From: Nocardia anocheti
Lineage (GTDB): Bacteria > Actinomycetota > Actinomycetes > Mycobacteriales > Mycobacteriaceae
DNA length: 64,000 nucleotides
Assembly: GCF_029675105.1 (NCBI RefSeq)
Contig: NZ_JAQQFV010000006.1
Span: forward strand, 62,001 to 126,000
Reading direction: 5' to 3'
Part shown: piece by piece, positions 6,778-18,100 of the stretch
Layout: each line of letters begins with the position of its first letter
Position numbering within the stretch: position 1 is the first letter of the stretch
Position numbers and translations under genes: made by a program
Notes under the pieces: generated by a model
Seen by the model: the letters and a program-made list of their open reading frames with translations, nothing else
What the model was told of the DNA's origin: nothing
Database searches by the model: none

Positions 6778-9336
6778 GTGCACGACATCGGTGAGGTGTT
6801 CGCCGGGTTCACCATCGAGCGCATGCTCGGCCAGGGGGGCATGGGCACGGTGTATCTGGCGCGGCATCCGCGCCTGGACCGGTTGACCGCGCTCAAGCTG
6901 CTCAACCGGGACCTGTTCGCCGACGAGCGGATTCGCGCCCGCTTCGAACGGGAGGCGGATCTGGCGGCCGGGCTGGATCATCCCGGGATCGTCACGGTGT
7001 TCGACCGGGGGACCGAGGGCGAACAGCTGTGGATCAGCATGCAGTACGTCGACGGGGTGGACGCGGCCACCGTCGACCCCATGACATTGCCGCCTGAACG
7101 GGCCGTGCAGATCATCGAGGGCGTGGCCGACGCGCTGGACTACGCGCACGGGCGGGGCGTGCTGCACCGGGACGTGAAACCGGCCAATATCCTGCTGGCT
7201 CGCTCCAGCGGCGGCCAGGGGGAGCGGGTGTTCCTCACCGACTTCGGGATCGCCCGCCTGCGCGCCGATTCCACCCACCTCACCCAGCAGGGCATGTTCA
7301 CCGCCACACTGGCCTACGCCTCGCCCGAGCAGATGACCGGCGCCGAACTCGACCACCGTTCCGACCAGTACTCGCTGGCCTGCAGCCTGTACTGGATGTT
7401 CACCGGCATCGCCCCCTTCGACTCACCCGACCCCAACGAGATCATCCGCGGCACGCTCTACCTGCCCCCGCCACCCCTGGCCCTGCGCCGCACCGGCCTG
7501 CCCCCCGCCATGGACGCGGTCCTGGCCGCCGCCATGGCCAAACACCCCGCCGCCCGCTTCGACTCCTGCACCGCCTTCGCCACCGCGTGCCGCCAGGCAC
7601 TCAGCACCTCGACCCCACCGGTCCTGCCACGTCCCGCGGGCCCGCCCGCCGGGTTCTACCCGCCGGGCGCACCGCAGTACCCGGCCCAGAGCCAGCCCCC
7701 TATCCCGCCGCAGGCCCCGATTCCGCCACAGGGCCAGCCGCCGGTGGTGCCGCACGTGCAGTCGCCGGTGGCGCCGCCAGGGTCGGTCGTGCCTCAGGGG
7801 CCGGTGCCGCCGCGCGGTCGGCCGCCGGTGGTGCCGCAGGCCGGGCCGCAAGGACAGGTTCCTCCGTCCGGACAAGCGCCCGGCTTTCCCGCCGCCCCTA
7901 TATCGCCTGCCCACCAAGCACAGTGGGCCAACCAAGCGCCGCAGGGTGCGCGTCCTCCCGCGTCGCAGGCCCCCCAACATCCCCCAGTCCCTCCACCAAG
8001 CGCGTCCGCCCCGACCGCTGGGGCGCCTGAGTCTTCCGGTGTTGTCAGCCCGTCCGTTGACGCACAGTCCGACGGTGCCACTGCTGCGGGTGGCGATGCG
8101 CAACCGTCTGCGGCGTCTCCGTCTTCGGCTGGCATGTCTCCTTCTGTCACAAGGGAACCTGGACCCGGCACTGCTGATGACGGTGGCACGTCATCTGTGA
8201 CGGGGGCGCCGACGGAGGATGACGACCCGACCGCGAAGGAAGCTTCCGAAGCGGGCGGCACGCCCCTCACCGAGAAGACGAACAGTCGCGGTGAGGACGT
8301 ATCTTCCACGGCGGCTACCGATGTCGTGGACATGCCTGATCTGGTGGCGCAGGAGGCCGCCAATGCGAGTGCTCCCACGGAGGTGGCCGTGCTCGCGTCG
8401 ACGCGAGCCGTCGACGGCGAGTCGAAGAAAGATCCTGTGGTGAGCGGGGATTCGGGTGACGCGTCACCGGAGCGGAACGTCACGCCGACGAATGGCCCGC
8501 GGGACGGGGCCGCGGTGGCGGGGCCTCCCGTCGGGGCGCCGAGCGGTCCGCCGCCCGGGGTGCCGGAGGGGCCGCCGACCGGGGGGCTGCCCATGTTGCC
8601 GCCCGGCCGTGGGCCGTGGGTGGGGCCGCCTCGGCGACAGGTGAAGCCGCGGCTCTCGGCGGTGCATCGGCTCGGGTGGCTGACCTTGGCGATGCTGGTG
8701 CTGGCGCTGCTGGCGTTGGTGATCGCGCTGGTGGTCGTGGTGTTGCCCGACGACGAGGACGAGGCGGCGGCGAGTTCGGGAGGGAGTATGCCGTCGAGTT
8801 CGGTGGCCGATGATCAGGAGTTCGACGCGGGGGCGCTGGCCCCGAGCCGTCGGACGTTTCCGACGCTGGTGCCGCAGGGCGCGGTGACCGAGGGGCCGGG
8901 GTATCGGGGTGCGCGCTGTGTGGCGGTGCGTGATGTGAGCGAACTGGCGTGGAAAGAGCCCGCGCTGCAATGGAATCCGATCACGGCGGGCTGGCAGTGC
9001 GAGCGGGCCGACAACGCGGCCGGTGCGGTGAGCTATCTGGTGCTCGAGTACGCGAGTCCGGCGCTGGCGCGGTCGGTGGTCGGCGCGTTGCCGGGCGCGG
9101 CCAGGTACGAGGGCGACAAGGACGGCGTGCCGTTCCAGTTGCGTCGCTGGGTGGTGGCCGATCCGGCCAGTTCCCGCGTCCAGACCGCGCACCAGGTGCT
9201 GAGCTTCCCCGACGACGAGGACCGCGCGAATTATCTTGTCGCGGTGAGCCGTCGGGGCAGCAGCGGTCGCGACGGCGCGCCGCGTCCCTCCGCGCAGGAC
9301 GAGGTGATCGCCTGGTGGGAGGACGTCCCGCTCTAG
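6778..9336 (+). CDS. Transmembrane Ser/Thr protein kinase with proline-rich linker
   Basis: An 852-aa Hanks-type kinase. The cytosolic kinase domain (about residues 8-275) has the Gly loop GQGGMGTVYLA, the ATP Lys in ALKLL, the catalytic loop HRDVKPANIL near residue 130 and DFGIARL near 155. A Pro/Gln-rich linker (275-405) and a Ser/Thr/acid-rich stretch (405-600) precede one membrane segment near 632-656. An outer domain of about 195 aa with two Cys follows; I do not recognise its family. The start is GTG at 6778 with GGAAGGGGG 6 nt upstream, so the kinase fold begins almost at once. It is monocistronic and ends in a 14-bp hairpin. The outer domain probably senses an envelope signal (inference). 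Confidence 0.95.
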   Translation: MHDIGEVFAGFTIERMLGQGGMGTVYLARHPRLDRLTALKLLNRDLFADERIRARFEREADLAAGLDHPGIVTVFDRGTEGEQLWISMQYVDGVDAATVDPMTLPPERAVQIIEGVADALDYAHGRGVLHRDVKPANILLARSSGGQGERVFLTDFGIARLRADSTHLTQQGMFTATLAYASPEQMTGAELDHRSDQYSLACSLYWMFTGIAPFDSPDPNEIIRGTLYLPPPPLALRRTGLPPAMDAVLAAAMAKHPAARFDSCTAFATACRQALSTSTPPVLPRPAGPPAGFYPPGAPQYPAQSQPPIPPQAPIPPQGQPPVVPHVQSPVAPPGSVVPQGPVPPRGRPPVVPQAGPQGQVPPSGQAPGFPAAPISPAHQAQWANQAPQGARPPASQAPQHPPVPPPSASAPTAGAPESSGVVSPSVDAQSDGATAAGGDAQPSAASPSSAGMSPSVTREPGPGTADDGGTSSVTGAPTEDDDPTAKEASEAGGTPLTEKTNSRGEDVSSTAATDVVDMPDLVAQEAANASAPTEVAVLASTRAVDGESKKDPVVSGDSGDASPERNVTPTNGPRDGAAVAGPPVGAPSGPPPGVPEGPPTGGLPMLPPGRGPWVGPPRRQVKPRLSAVHRLGWLTLAMLVLALLALVIALVVVVLPDDEDEAAASSGGSMPSSSVADDQEFDAGALAPSRRTFPTLVPQGAVTEGPGYRGARCVAVRDVSELAWKEPALQWNPITAGWQCERADNAAGAVSYLVLEYASPALARSVVGALPGAARYEGDKDGVPFQLRRWVVADPASSRVQTAHQVLSFPDDEDRANYLVAVSRRGSSGRDGAPRPSAQDEVIAWWEDVPL

Positions 9337-9344
9337 ACACGGCG

Positions 9345-9377
9345 ACGGCGGCACCCGCGGGTAGCGGGTGCCGCCGT
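9345..9377. terminator. 14-bp hairpin between convergent kinase and ABC permease genes
   Basis: ACGGCGGCACCCGC (9345-9358) pairs perfectly with 9364-9377 around a 5-nt loop. It lies between two converging genes and is symmetric enough to work in both directions. Confidence 0.75.
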
Positions 9378-9388
9378 GACGGTGTGGC

Positions 9389-11877
9389 TCAGTCGACGGC
9401 GAGCGCCGCGATGATCGGCATCCGGGCCGCGCGCACGGCGGGCGGAATCGAGCCGAGCAGCGCGAGCGCCAGCGCGACCACGCCGTAGACGATCAGGATC
9501 GGGCTCGCCTGGTAGACGATGTCGATGGTCATCGCGTGCCCGATCGCCACGGTCGCCAGGTACTGCACGGCCGCGCCGATCACCAGCCCGATCACCGCGC
9601 CGACGATGCCGATCCCGGCCGCCTCGGCCAGTACCGAGCGCAGCAGGAACTTGCGGTTGGTGCCCATGGCGCGCAGCACCCCGAGCTCGCGGCGCCGCTC
9701 CAGCACCGACAGCATCAGCGTATTGAGTAGCGCCACCGTGGCCACCAGCACGACGATCCACAGGATCATGGTGCTCATCGCCGAGCCCTGCTCCACACTC
9801 GACGAGATGGCCGCGAGCATGTCGGCACCCCGGTCGACGTGGATCGACTCGGGCACCGCCGCGCGCACCGCCGCCTGCACCGCCTGCGGGTCGGCGCCGG
9901 GCGCGAACTGCACCGACAGGATGGTCTCGCCGGGCCGCTGATACCACTCGCGCATCTGGTCCAGGCTCATCATCACGACGCCGGACACGGCGGTGAAGTA
10001 CGGAATCACCTGCAGGACAGGGACGGTCCGTTCGCCCGAGGGCGTCGGCATGGTGATCTCGTCCCCGGCCGTGAGCTTCATCGAACGGGCCACATCGCGG
10101 GTGATGACCACGCCCTCGCCGCGTGCCATCTTGGCGATCACGTCGGGAGTCACCGCGCCGAGGCGCGACTCGTCGGTCCTGGGCTGATAGCCCTGTAGCA
10201 TCACCCGGCCGCTGCCGATGGTCGCGAAGGCCATCTGCGCGGGCTGCACCCGCTCGACACCGGGCACGGCCGCCACCTTCGCGGCGAGATCGGTGGGCAG
10301 CACCGGTCCGGTCGGGAACTGTTCGGCCGGACTGGGACTCACATACAGGTCGGTGTCGTCGAGATTCTCGAACGACTGGGTCGCCGAATCGACCATATTG
10401 CTCGACGCGCCACCGAGCGCGACGACCGCGGCCACCCCGATCATCACCGTCATCGCCGTCGCCCAGACGCGGCGCGGGGCCCGCTCCAGGGTGGTGGCAC
10501 CGAGGGCGCCCGGCGCGCCGAACCACCGCGCGATGCCCGCGGCGGCGCGCACGATCGGGCCGGTCGCGGCGAAGCAGAGCATGACCGTCGCGGTGAGCGA
10601 CAGGGAGATCGACGCGAGCGAGATCCGGCCGAGATCGAGGGCGGCCAGCACGATCGCCAGCGCGCCCAGGCCCAGGCCGCCCACCAGCGCGGCCCAGCGC
10701 AGCACGCGGCTGTCGGCGGCGGAATCACCGGACTCCACCGGGGCCAGCGCCTCGACGGGGGCCACCTTGTAGACCTGCCTGGCCGCGATCCCGGCGGCCA
10801 GCACCGTCGCCAGCACGCAGGACGCGATGGCGGCCGGAATGGCGTAGTCGGGGACCAGGAACTCGGTGCGCGCCTCCACCGACTGCACGATGGCCGCGGG
10901 CAGCCGGTCGATCGAGAAGCGGCCCATGAACACGCCGATCGCCGAACCGATCACCCCGCCGATCACGCCGAGGATCGCCGCCTCGACCAGCAGATCACGC
11001 ACCATGGGCGCGCGCTTGCCGCCGATCGCGCGCAGCAGCGACAGCGTCGGCCTGCGTTGCGCCACCGCCATACTCATCGCGTTGTAGATCAGGAACGCCG
11101 ACACGATCAGTGCCGCCGCCGAGGACATCAGCGTGGAGTAGCGCATGATCTGGATCGCCCCGCCCGCCTGCGCGGTCCGCAGACTCGGCTCGGCGACCAC
11201 GGCGCGGCCGTCGACCACCTCGGTGAGCGCGGTGCGCAGCGCGGCGATGTCGGTCCCGGGCTTGGCGATGATCTGCACCGAGTCCAGCTTGTCGACCTTG
11301 TCGGTGAGCAGCTGTGCCAGCGGCAGCGGCGCGGCGACCACATGGCCGCTGTTGAGCCGGTCGACGGTCCCGGCGGGCAGCACCGCGGCCACGGTGGCCG
11401 TGCCCCAGCCGATCGGGATGCTGTCGCCCGCTTTGTATCCCATGGCCTCGCCGACCAGCACGCCCTTCGGGGTGCTGATCAGCTTGGAGGTGTATTCCGC
11501 CATGGGTCCGGCCAGATCGCTGCCGAGGGCGGCGATGGTCTGGTCGGCGCCGATCAGCATGGCGCGGTCGTCGCCGGAGCCGAGGGTGGCGCGCAGCATC
11601 GGCACCGCGGTCGCGACGCCCGGTGTGGCGGCCAGGGCGGGCAGCATCGACTGTTCGAAGCCCGCGTCGGTGATGCCGGTGACCTCGAGCGCGGCGTCAC
11701 CGGCCAGCCCGAGGGTGAGCCGGTCGACCGAACCGGTCACCGAGCCGGAGATGCTCAGCACCGCCACCAGCAGCGACGCCGAGACCGCCATCACGGCGGT
11801 GGAGAGCACGGTGCGGCCGGGATGACGGAACAGTTCACCGATATTGAACAGTCGCAACCGATCCCACGCCGCGGCGA

Positions 11878-11881
<4 letters not shown>
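9389..11881 (-). CDS. FtsX/MacB-type ABC transporter permease
   Basis: An 830-aa permease with two FtsX cores, near residues 250-390 and 700-828. Each carries the typical motif of a long helix followed by a short basic loop (LLRAIGG and VLRAMGT). The large segments between are predicted outside the membrane. Such permeases work with a LolD/MacB-like ATPase in moving lipids, lipoproteins or peptides, or in mechanotransmission rather than bulk transport. Its ATG overlaps the ATPase stop by 4 nt, so both are one operon. The divergent neighbour is a histidine kinase/regulator pair, an arrangement common for peptide-stress exporters; the substrate is unknown. Confidence 0.93.
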
Positions 11882-12603
<722 letters not shown>

Positions 12604-12637
12604 GTGTTGTCCCCCAGGGGTATTCGATGGGCGAATG

Positions 12638-12961
12638 TCAGCGCGCGAGCGCCCGGGCAGGGGTAGTGTGCCCGATCACCGGGCGCGCGTCGAGAATTGC
12701 CCGCAGCGCGGGCTGCTCGGCGGCCAGTTGGAGATAGGCGTCCAGCGGTGTGGCGCCCTCGATTTCGGCCAGCTCCAGTTTGACGTGCAGGTGGTTGTCC
12801 CAGCGGTTGCGCAGCGCCAGCAGCAGGCCCGGCACCCCGCCGAAGAGCCGGTCCAGCTCCGGGAGTCCGGCGAACAGGTCGGGATGCTCGGGGTCCTCGG
12901 CCGCCCTGGCGAGCACGGTGTGCACGATCTCGGTGCGACGATGCTGATCGGTCCAGGTCAT
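12638..12961 (-). CDS. Conserved hypothetical protein, 107 aa
   Basis: A small soluble protein, rich in Leu, Ala and His, that I cannot assign to a family. It starts MTWTDQHRRTEIVHTVLARA and has no signal peptide or membrane segment. The ATG at 12961 is chosen over one at 12970 because AAGGTGA sits 6 nt upstream. It is the first gene of the leftward unit that continues into the ABC ATPase after 34 nt, and diverges from a two-component system. A role tied to that exporter is inference from position only. Confidence 0.65.
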   Translation of the reverse strand: MTWTDQHRRTEIVHTVLARAAEDPEHPDLFAGLPELDRLFGGVPGLLLALRNRWDNHLHVKLELAEIEGATPLDAYLQLAAEQPALRAILDARPVIGHTTPARALAR

Positions 12962-13041
12962 GAGCTTCACCTTCCGTGAGCGATGCGATTCACGCTACGG
13001 AGCCCGGCACCGGCACGCGTCGTGCCGCGGACCCGACTTCT

Positions 13042-13061
13042 TCTCCTACCCAGGTAGGAGA
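13042..13061. promoter_or_regulatory. 20-bp palindromic operator candidate in divergent region
   Basis: TCTCCTACC, a CA spacer, then the exact inverted GGTAGGAGA. It lies between the leftward transporter unit (start 12961) and the rightward kinase (start 13117), centred about 65 bp upstream of the kinase's predicted transcription start. That position suits an activator. The neighbouring LuxR-type regulator is the obvious candidate binder. Confidence 0.6.
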
Positions 13062-13116
13062 TCGCCACCGTTCCCGGCACGATGTCGGGCGGCCGCGCCG
13101 GGGCTAGCCTTGCTAC

Positions 13117-14442
13117 ATGGAGGTGACCGACACCGTCCCCGCGACCAGCGCGGGCCGGGCGAGCAGGCGTTCGACGCTGTTCGCCGGGGTGCGGGCCGCC
13201 GTGCTGCGTTTCCGCGACACCGCCCGCGAGCGGATGGAATCGCTGCCGTTCGACTATCCGCCCGCCGTGATCGTCGGCGCGGACCTGGCGCTGCTGGTGA
13301 TCACCGTGGCCGCGGTGATCCAGCGGCACGCCTACTTCCCCAATCCGCTGCCGCTGATCGCCATGTTCACCGCGTTCCTGCCGCTGCCGCTGTTCGCGAT
13401 CTTCGGGGTGAAACCGCACCCGGTCCTGCTGAAACTGAGCGGGATGGTCTCGTGCGCGCTGTTCATGGTGCAGCCGGTGCCCGCCGACTTCGCCCCGTTC
13501 GTGCTGGTGATCGTGGCCGGTGAGGTAGCCGCCATCGCCCCGCGCGGCATCACCATCGGGTTCAGCCTGCTGGCCATCGCCCAGTTGGTGGCCTTCGACC
13601 TGGCCGGACACCTGCAGTGGGGTGCCTCCGGGGAACGGCTCGACGGGCTGCCGATGTATGTGCTCGGCATCCTGCTGGGCACCTTCGCCGGGGTGATGCT
13701 GCAATACCAGCGCCGCTTCCTCTATCAGGAACGCGAGAACCAGGCCATCCGCGCGGTGCGCGCCGCCGACGAGGAACGCCGCCGCATCGCCCGCGAGGTG
13801 CACGACGTGATCGCCCACTCGCTCTCGATCACCCTGCTGCACCTCACCGCCGCCCGCCGCGCCCTGCAGACCGACGACGACGTCACCGAGGCCGTGGACG
13901 CGCTGGTCGACGCCGAACGGCTCGGCCGCCAGGCCATGGCCGACATCCGCCGCACCGTCGGCATGCTCGACACCCAACCCGCCCGGATCGCGCCCGAACC
14001 CAGCGCCGCCGACATCGACGAACTGGTCGGCGACTTCCGCCGCGCCGGGCTCACCGTCGACTTCGTCCGCACCGGCGACCTGGCCGCGGTCGAGGGCGCG
14101 GTCGGGCACGCGCTCTACCGGATCGGTCAGGAATCGCTGGCCAATGTCGCCAAGCACGCGCCCGGCGCCGCGGCCACCGTGCGGCTCGACCTGGGTGCCG
14201 AGGCCGCGACCATGGTCGTCATCAACGCGCTGCCCGCCGGGCCGCCCGCGCGCCGCGACACCGGGATGGGTCTGCGCGGGATGCGCAAACGCACCGAACT
14301 GCTCGGTGGCACCCTCAGCGTGGGCCCAGGCGACGACGGGTGGAGCGTGCGGGTGGAGTTCCCGCTCAAAGGCGGCGGCTGCCCCGGCTTCTCGACCGTG
14401 CTGCCGGGCCTGCTCCGCACCAGACCCCAGGAGGACCTGTGA
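13117..14442 (+). CDS. Sensor histidine kinase (HisKA_3)
   Basis: A 441-aa kinase with about five membrane segments in residues 48-205. A short coiled stretch precedes the phosphoacceptor segment IAREVHDVIAHSL (His at residue 229). A GHKL ATPase domain ends in GLRGMRKR. It has little extracellular sequence, so sensing is probably in the membrane. Start: ATG at 13117; TAGCCT at 13105-13110 ends 6 nt before it, predicting a leaderless mRNA. The regulator gene overlaps its end by 4 nt. The divergent FtsX-type exporter is its most likely target or signalling partner (inference). Confidence 0.93.
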   Translation: MEVTDTVPATSAGRASRRSTLFAGVRAAVLRFRDTARERMESLPFDYPPAVIVGADLALLVITVAAVIQRHAYFPNPLPLIAMFTAFLPLPLFAIFGVKPHPVLLKLSGMVSCALFMVQPVPADFAPFVLVIVAGEVAAIAPRGITIGFSLLAIAQLVAFDLAGHLQWGASGERLDGLPMYVLGILLGTFAGVMLQYQRRFLYQERENQAIRAVRAADEERRRIAREVHDVIAHSLSITLLHLTAARRALQTDDDVTEAVDALVDAERLGRQAMADIRRTVGMLDTQPARIAPEPSAADIDELVGDFRRAGLTVDFVRTGDLAAVEGAVGHALYRIGQESLANVAKHAPGAAATVRLDLGAEAATMVVINALPAGPPARRDTGMGLRGMRKRTELLGGTLSVGPGDDGWSVRVEFPLKGGGCPGFSTVLPGLLRTRPQEDL

Positions 14443-15128
14443 CGGCCGCCGCGCCGATCGACAACCCGGTGACCGTGCTCGTCGTCGACGACCAGGAACT
14501 CGTGCGCGGTGGTTTGCGCCGCATCCTGCGTCGACGCGACGGCTTCACCGTCACCGAATGCGCCGACGGTGACGAGGTCGCCGCCGCCGTCGCCGCCGAA
14601 CGCCCCGACGTGGTGCTGATGGATCTGCGGATGAAACGGGTCGGCGGCATCGATGCGACCAGGTTGCTGCGCGCCCGCCCCGACGCCCCACCGGTGCTCG
14701 TGCTCACCACCTTCGACGACGATCAGCTGCTCTCCGGGGCGCTGCGCGCGGGGGCCGCCGGGTTCCTGCTCAAGGACTCGCCCGCCGAGGACCTCATCCG
14801 CGCCGTGCGCACCGTCGCCGGGGGCGGCGCCTGGCTCGACCCGTCGGTCACCGGCCGGGTGCTCACCGCCTACCGGACCGTGCGACCCAGCGGCACCCGC
14901 ACCGACCGCAGGCTCGGCGAACTCACCGCCCGCGAGTACGAAGTGCTCGAACTGATCGGCCGCGGCCGGGTCAACAGCGAGATCGCGCGGGAACTCGGCA
15001 TCTCGGAAGTCACCGTGAAAAGCCACGTGGGACACATATTCGGCAAGCTCGACCTGCGTGATCGCGCCGCCGCGATCGTGTTCGCGTTTGACCACGGCGT
15101 GGTGACACCGGGAGAATCGTCCTTCTGA
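14439..15128 (+). CDS. NarL/FixJ-family response regulator
   Basis: A 229-aa regulator with a receiver domain (VLVVDDQELVRGGL; phosphoacceptor Asp in VVLMDLRM) and a LuxR-type DNA-binding domain (LTAREYEVLELIGRGRVNSE, VKSHVGHIFGKL). Start: GTG at 14439, overlapping the kinase stop in GTGA, with CCAGGAGG 5 nt upstream; upstream in-frame sequence lies inside the kinase gene. It forms the partner of that kinase. The palindrome at 13042-13061 is a plausible binding site. Confidence 0.94.
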   Translation: MTAAAPIDNPVTVLVVDDQELVRGGLRRILRRRDGFTVTECADGDEVAAAVAAERPDVVLMDLRMKRVGGIDATRLLRARPDAPPVLVLTTFDDDQLLSGALRAGAAGFLLKDSPAEDLIRAVRTVAGGGAWLDPSVTGRVLTAYRTVRPSGTRTDRRLGELTAREYEVLELIGRGRVNSEIARELGISEVTVKSHVGHIFGKLDLRDRAAAIVFAFDHGVVTPGESSF

Positions 15129-15131
15129 GGA

Positions 15132-15149
15132 GCAGGTCCGCGGACCTGC
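15132..15149. promoter_or_regulatory. 18-bp perfect palindrome between regulator and kinase genes
   Basis: GCAGGTCCG is followed directly by its inverse CGGACCTGC, 4 nt after the regulator stop and 22 nt before the next start. As RNA it could only fold with a small loop. It could be a protein-binding site for the kinase gene or a weak terminator; the sequence does not decide. Confidence 0.4.
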
Positions 15150-15171
15150 CAGACGTGGGAGGCGGACGCTG

Positions 15172-18100
15172 GTGGGTGCACCCGGGTCACGGGCGGGGAG
15201 CAGATTCGGCCCGTACGAACTGCGGTCGATGCTGGGCAAAGGCGGCATGGGCGAGGTCTACGAGGCCTACGACACCGGCAAGGACCGGGTGGTCGCCCTG
15301 AAGTTGCTGGCCGAGGAGCTCGCCCAGGACCCGGCCTACCAGGTCCGGTTCCGGCGCGAATCCCAGGCCGCGGCCAAGCTCGCCGAACCGCACGTCATCC
15401 CGATCCACGACTGGGGTGTCATCGACGGGGTGCTGTTCATCGACATGCGCCTGGTCCCCGGCACCGACCTGCGCACCGTGCTGCACCGGGGCGGACCGCT
15501 CAGCCCCGACCGCGCGGTGGCCGTGGTGGAACAGATCGCCGCCGCGCTCGACGCCGCGCACGCGGGCGGGCTCGTGCACCGTGACGTCAAGCCCGCCAAC
15601 ATCCTGGTCACCCCCGCCGATTTCGCCTACCTGGCCGACTTCGGCATCGCGCACACCGAGGGCGACAGCGCGGTGACCCAGGTCGGCATGGCCATGGGCT
15701 CCTACATCTACATGGCGCCCGAACGCTTCGACGTGGGCCCGATCTCGCATCGCGCCGACATCTACTCGCTGGCCTGTGTGCTGCACGAATGCCTCACCGG
15801 CGGTTCGCCGTTCCCGGCGGCCAGTATGAGTGTGCTCATCCGCGCGCATCTGTCCGAGGCGCCGCCGCGTCCGAGCACGTTGATCCCCGGGCTGCCCGCT
15901 GGTCTCGACGATGTCATCGCGCGGGGGATGGCCAAGGATCCGGCCGACCGTTTCGCCTCCGCCGGGGATCTGGCTGTCGCCGCTCGGGACGTGTTGAACT
16001 CGGCTGTGCAGCATGCCCGTCCCGGGGCTTTCGCGCCCGGACGTGAGGCTGGTGGCGGTGCCCAGTCGGTTGAGGTGCCGTTCGGTGCTCGCGGGCAGGG
16101 GGCCGGTGCTGGTGGTGCGCAGTCCGGTGGGGTGCCGTTCGGTGCTCGCGGGCAGGGCACCGGTGCTGGCGGTGGGCAGTCCGGTGGGGTGCCGGTGGGT
16201 GGTGCGCGGTCGGGGCCGGTCGGCTTCGGCGCTGGACCCGCGGACACCGGCGCTGGCACGTTCGGGGCGGCGGCCGCGGCGCGGCGCGGTGGATCCACGG
16301 GAGGGAATCAGATGCCGGGAGTGACCGACGCGGGCGCGCGGGATGCGCGGGCGCAGCGTGGCGAGGGTGCCACCTCCGGCGGATCGACCGGTCCGGCGCG
16401 CGCTGGTTCCGGTGAGTCGACCGGGACGGGACGGCCGGGCTCCGGCACCTCGACCGGTCCGGCGCGCAGACCCGGGCAGGACGCGGAGGACGAGGCGGCC
16501 GAGTCGGCGCCGACTCCGACCGGGGAGTTCCGTGTGGTCGGCGCGGTCACCGCGACCGGCGGTATCGAGACCTCGCGCAGTCAGAGCTCGGCGACGGGCG
16601 CGCAGCCGACACTGATCATCCGGCCGCCCGAGGCGCGGGCCGGTGGGTCCGACACCACCGGATTCCGGCGCGTTCCGGCCGAGGGCAGCGGGGAGGTGTC
16701 CATCTCCGCCGTCATCCAGCCGACCGGCCCCGCCGAGATCCGCGCGGCCGACACCCATTTCACCCCCCTCCCGCCCGCCGACGGCACCCCCGCCCCCGAG
16801 GCACCGGAACCGCCCCCGGCCTACACGCCCGACCAGGGCCTCCCGCGCATGCGCCCGTTCCCCGACGCGCATCTCTTCGACGGCGCGTCGCCCGGTGAGC
16901 CACCGGCCCCCGGTGCCCCGCCCTTCCCGCCGCCGAATCAGGTCGGCCCCCACCAGAACCCGCCGCACACCGCTGGTCGTCCGGCCGCCCCCACCGAGCG
17001 CTACGTGGGCGAACCCTTCCAGCCCGGCACCCCCGGTTCCCCCGCCGAACCCCGCCTTCCCGGTCCGAGGGGCGACCGTCCCCCGGCCGGACCGCCGAGT
17101 CCCGGCGCCCCCGGTGCGCCATACCCGGGTGGTCCGTCGGCGACCGGTGCCCCTCCGACACAGCGCTATTCCGGCGAGCATCCGCTGCCGGGCGTGCCTG
17201 GTGCCCCGCCTGAGCGGTTCCCTGGCGGTCCCTCGGCGGATGGTGAGTCTCCTGAGCGGTTCGCCGGTGGCCCGTCGGTTTCGGGTGCTCCCGCGACGCA
17301 GCGTTACTCCGGTGAGCATCCGCTGCCGGGTCCCGGTGCGTCCCCCGAGCGATTCCCCGGTGACCCGTCGGCTCCGGGTGCGGCCGCCACCCAGCGGTAC
17401 TCGGGTGAGCATCCGCTTCCCGGCCCCGCCGGGCCCGCACGGCCTTTCGGCGGACCCGCGCCGGACTCGCAGCTCGGTGCTCCCACCGAGTATTTCGATC
17501 GCGCGTCGTTCGGGCCGGACCCGACTGGTGCACCGCGTGGATTCGGCGACGGCGGGGAGACGCCGTTCGATCAAGCGGGCGAGGACCGCCCGCCTCGCTT
17601 CGGCGGCCCCGGCGACGCCGATCCGGACCGCCGCTTCGGCGCGCCGCCCAGCGCCGCCCCAAGCGACGATCCGCAGCGCTACGCCGCCACCCAGCACTTC
17701 GGCGGCGCCCCCGACGCGTTCTCTCCGCGGACCGAGCAGTACGACCCCGCGGGCGATGACCCGCAGCGCCACGCCGCGACCCGACACTTCGGCGGGGCTG
17801 CCGACGCCTTCTCGTCGCGAACCGGGGAGAACGACCCGGCGGGCGACGACCCGCAGCGCCACGCCGCGACCCAGCATTACGGCGGTGGATTCACACCGCC
17901 GACCGAGCAATACGACCCGGCGGGCCTCGATGCCCAGCGTTCGGCGCCGACGCGGCATTACCCGGGCGAGTTCGACGATGCCGACCCGCAGCGTTCGCAG
18001 CCGACGCATCAGTATCGCGGGGGAGCGGCGCCGTTCCCGGCGCATCAGGCTCCGCCGGAGTACGACGATGCGGCGCGGGCGGCGGGGCCCTATGCGGGGG

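Noticed and set aside
7600..8000. Proline/glutamine repeats considered as a CRISPR or DNA repeat array
   Set aside because: The periodicity is at protein level (PPQ-like codons) in the kinase linker; there are no constant repeats with variable spacers. No CRISPR array was seen anywhere in the window.
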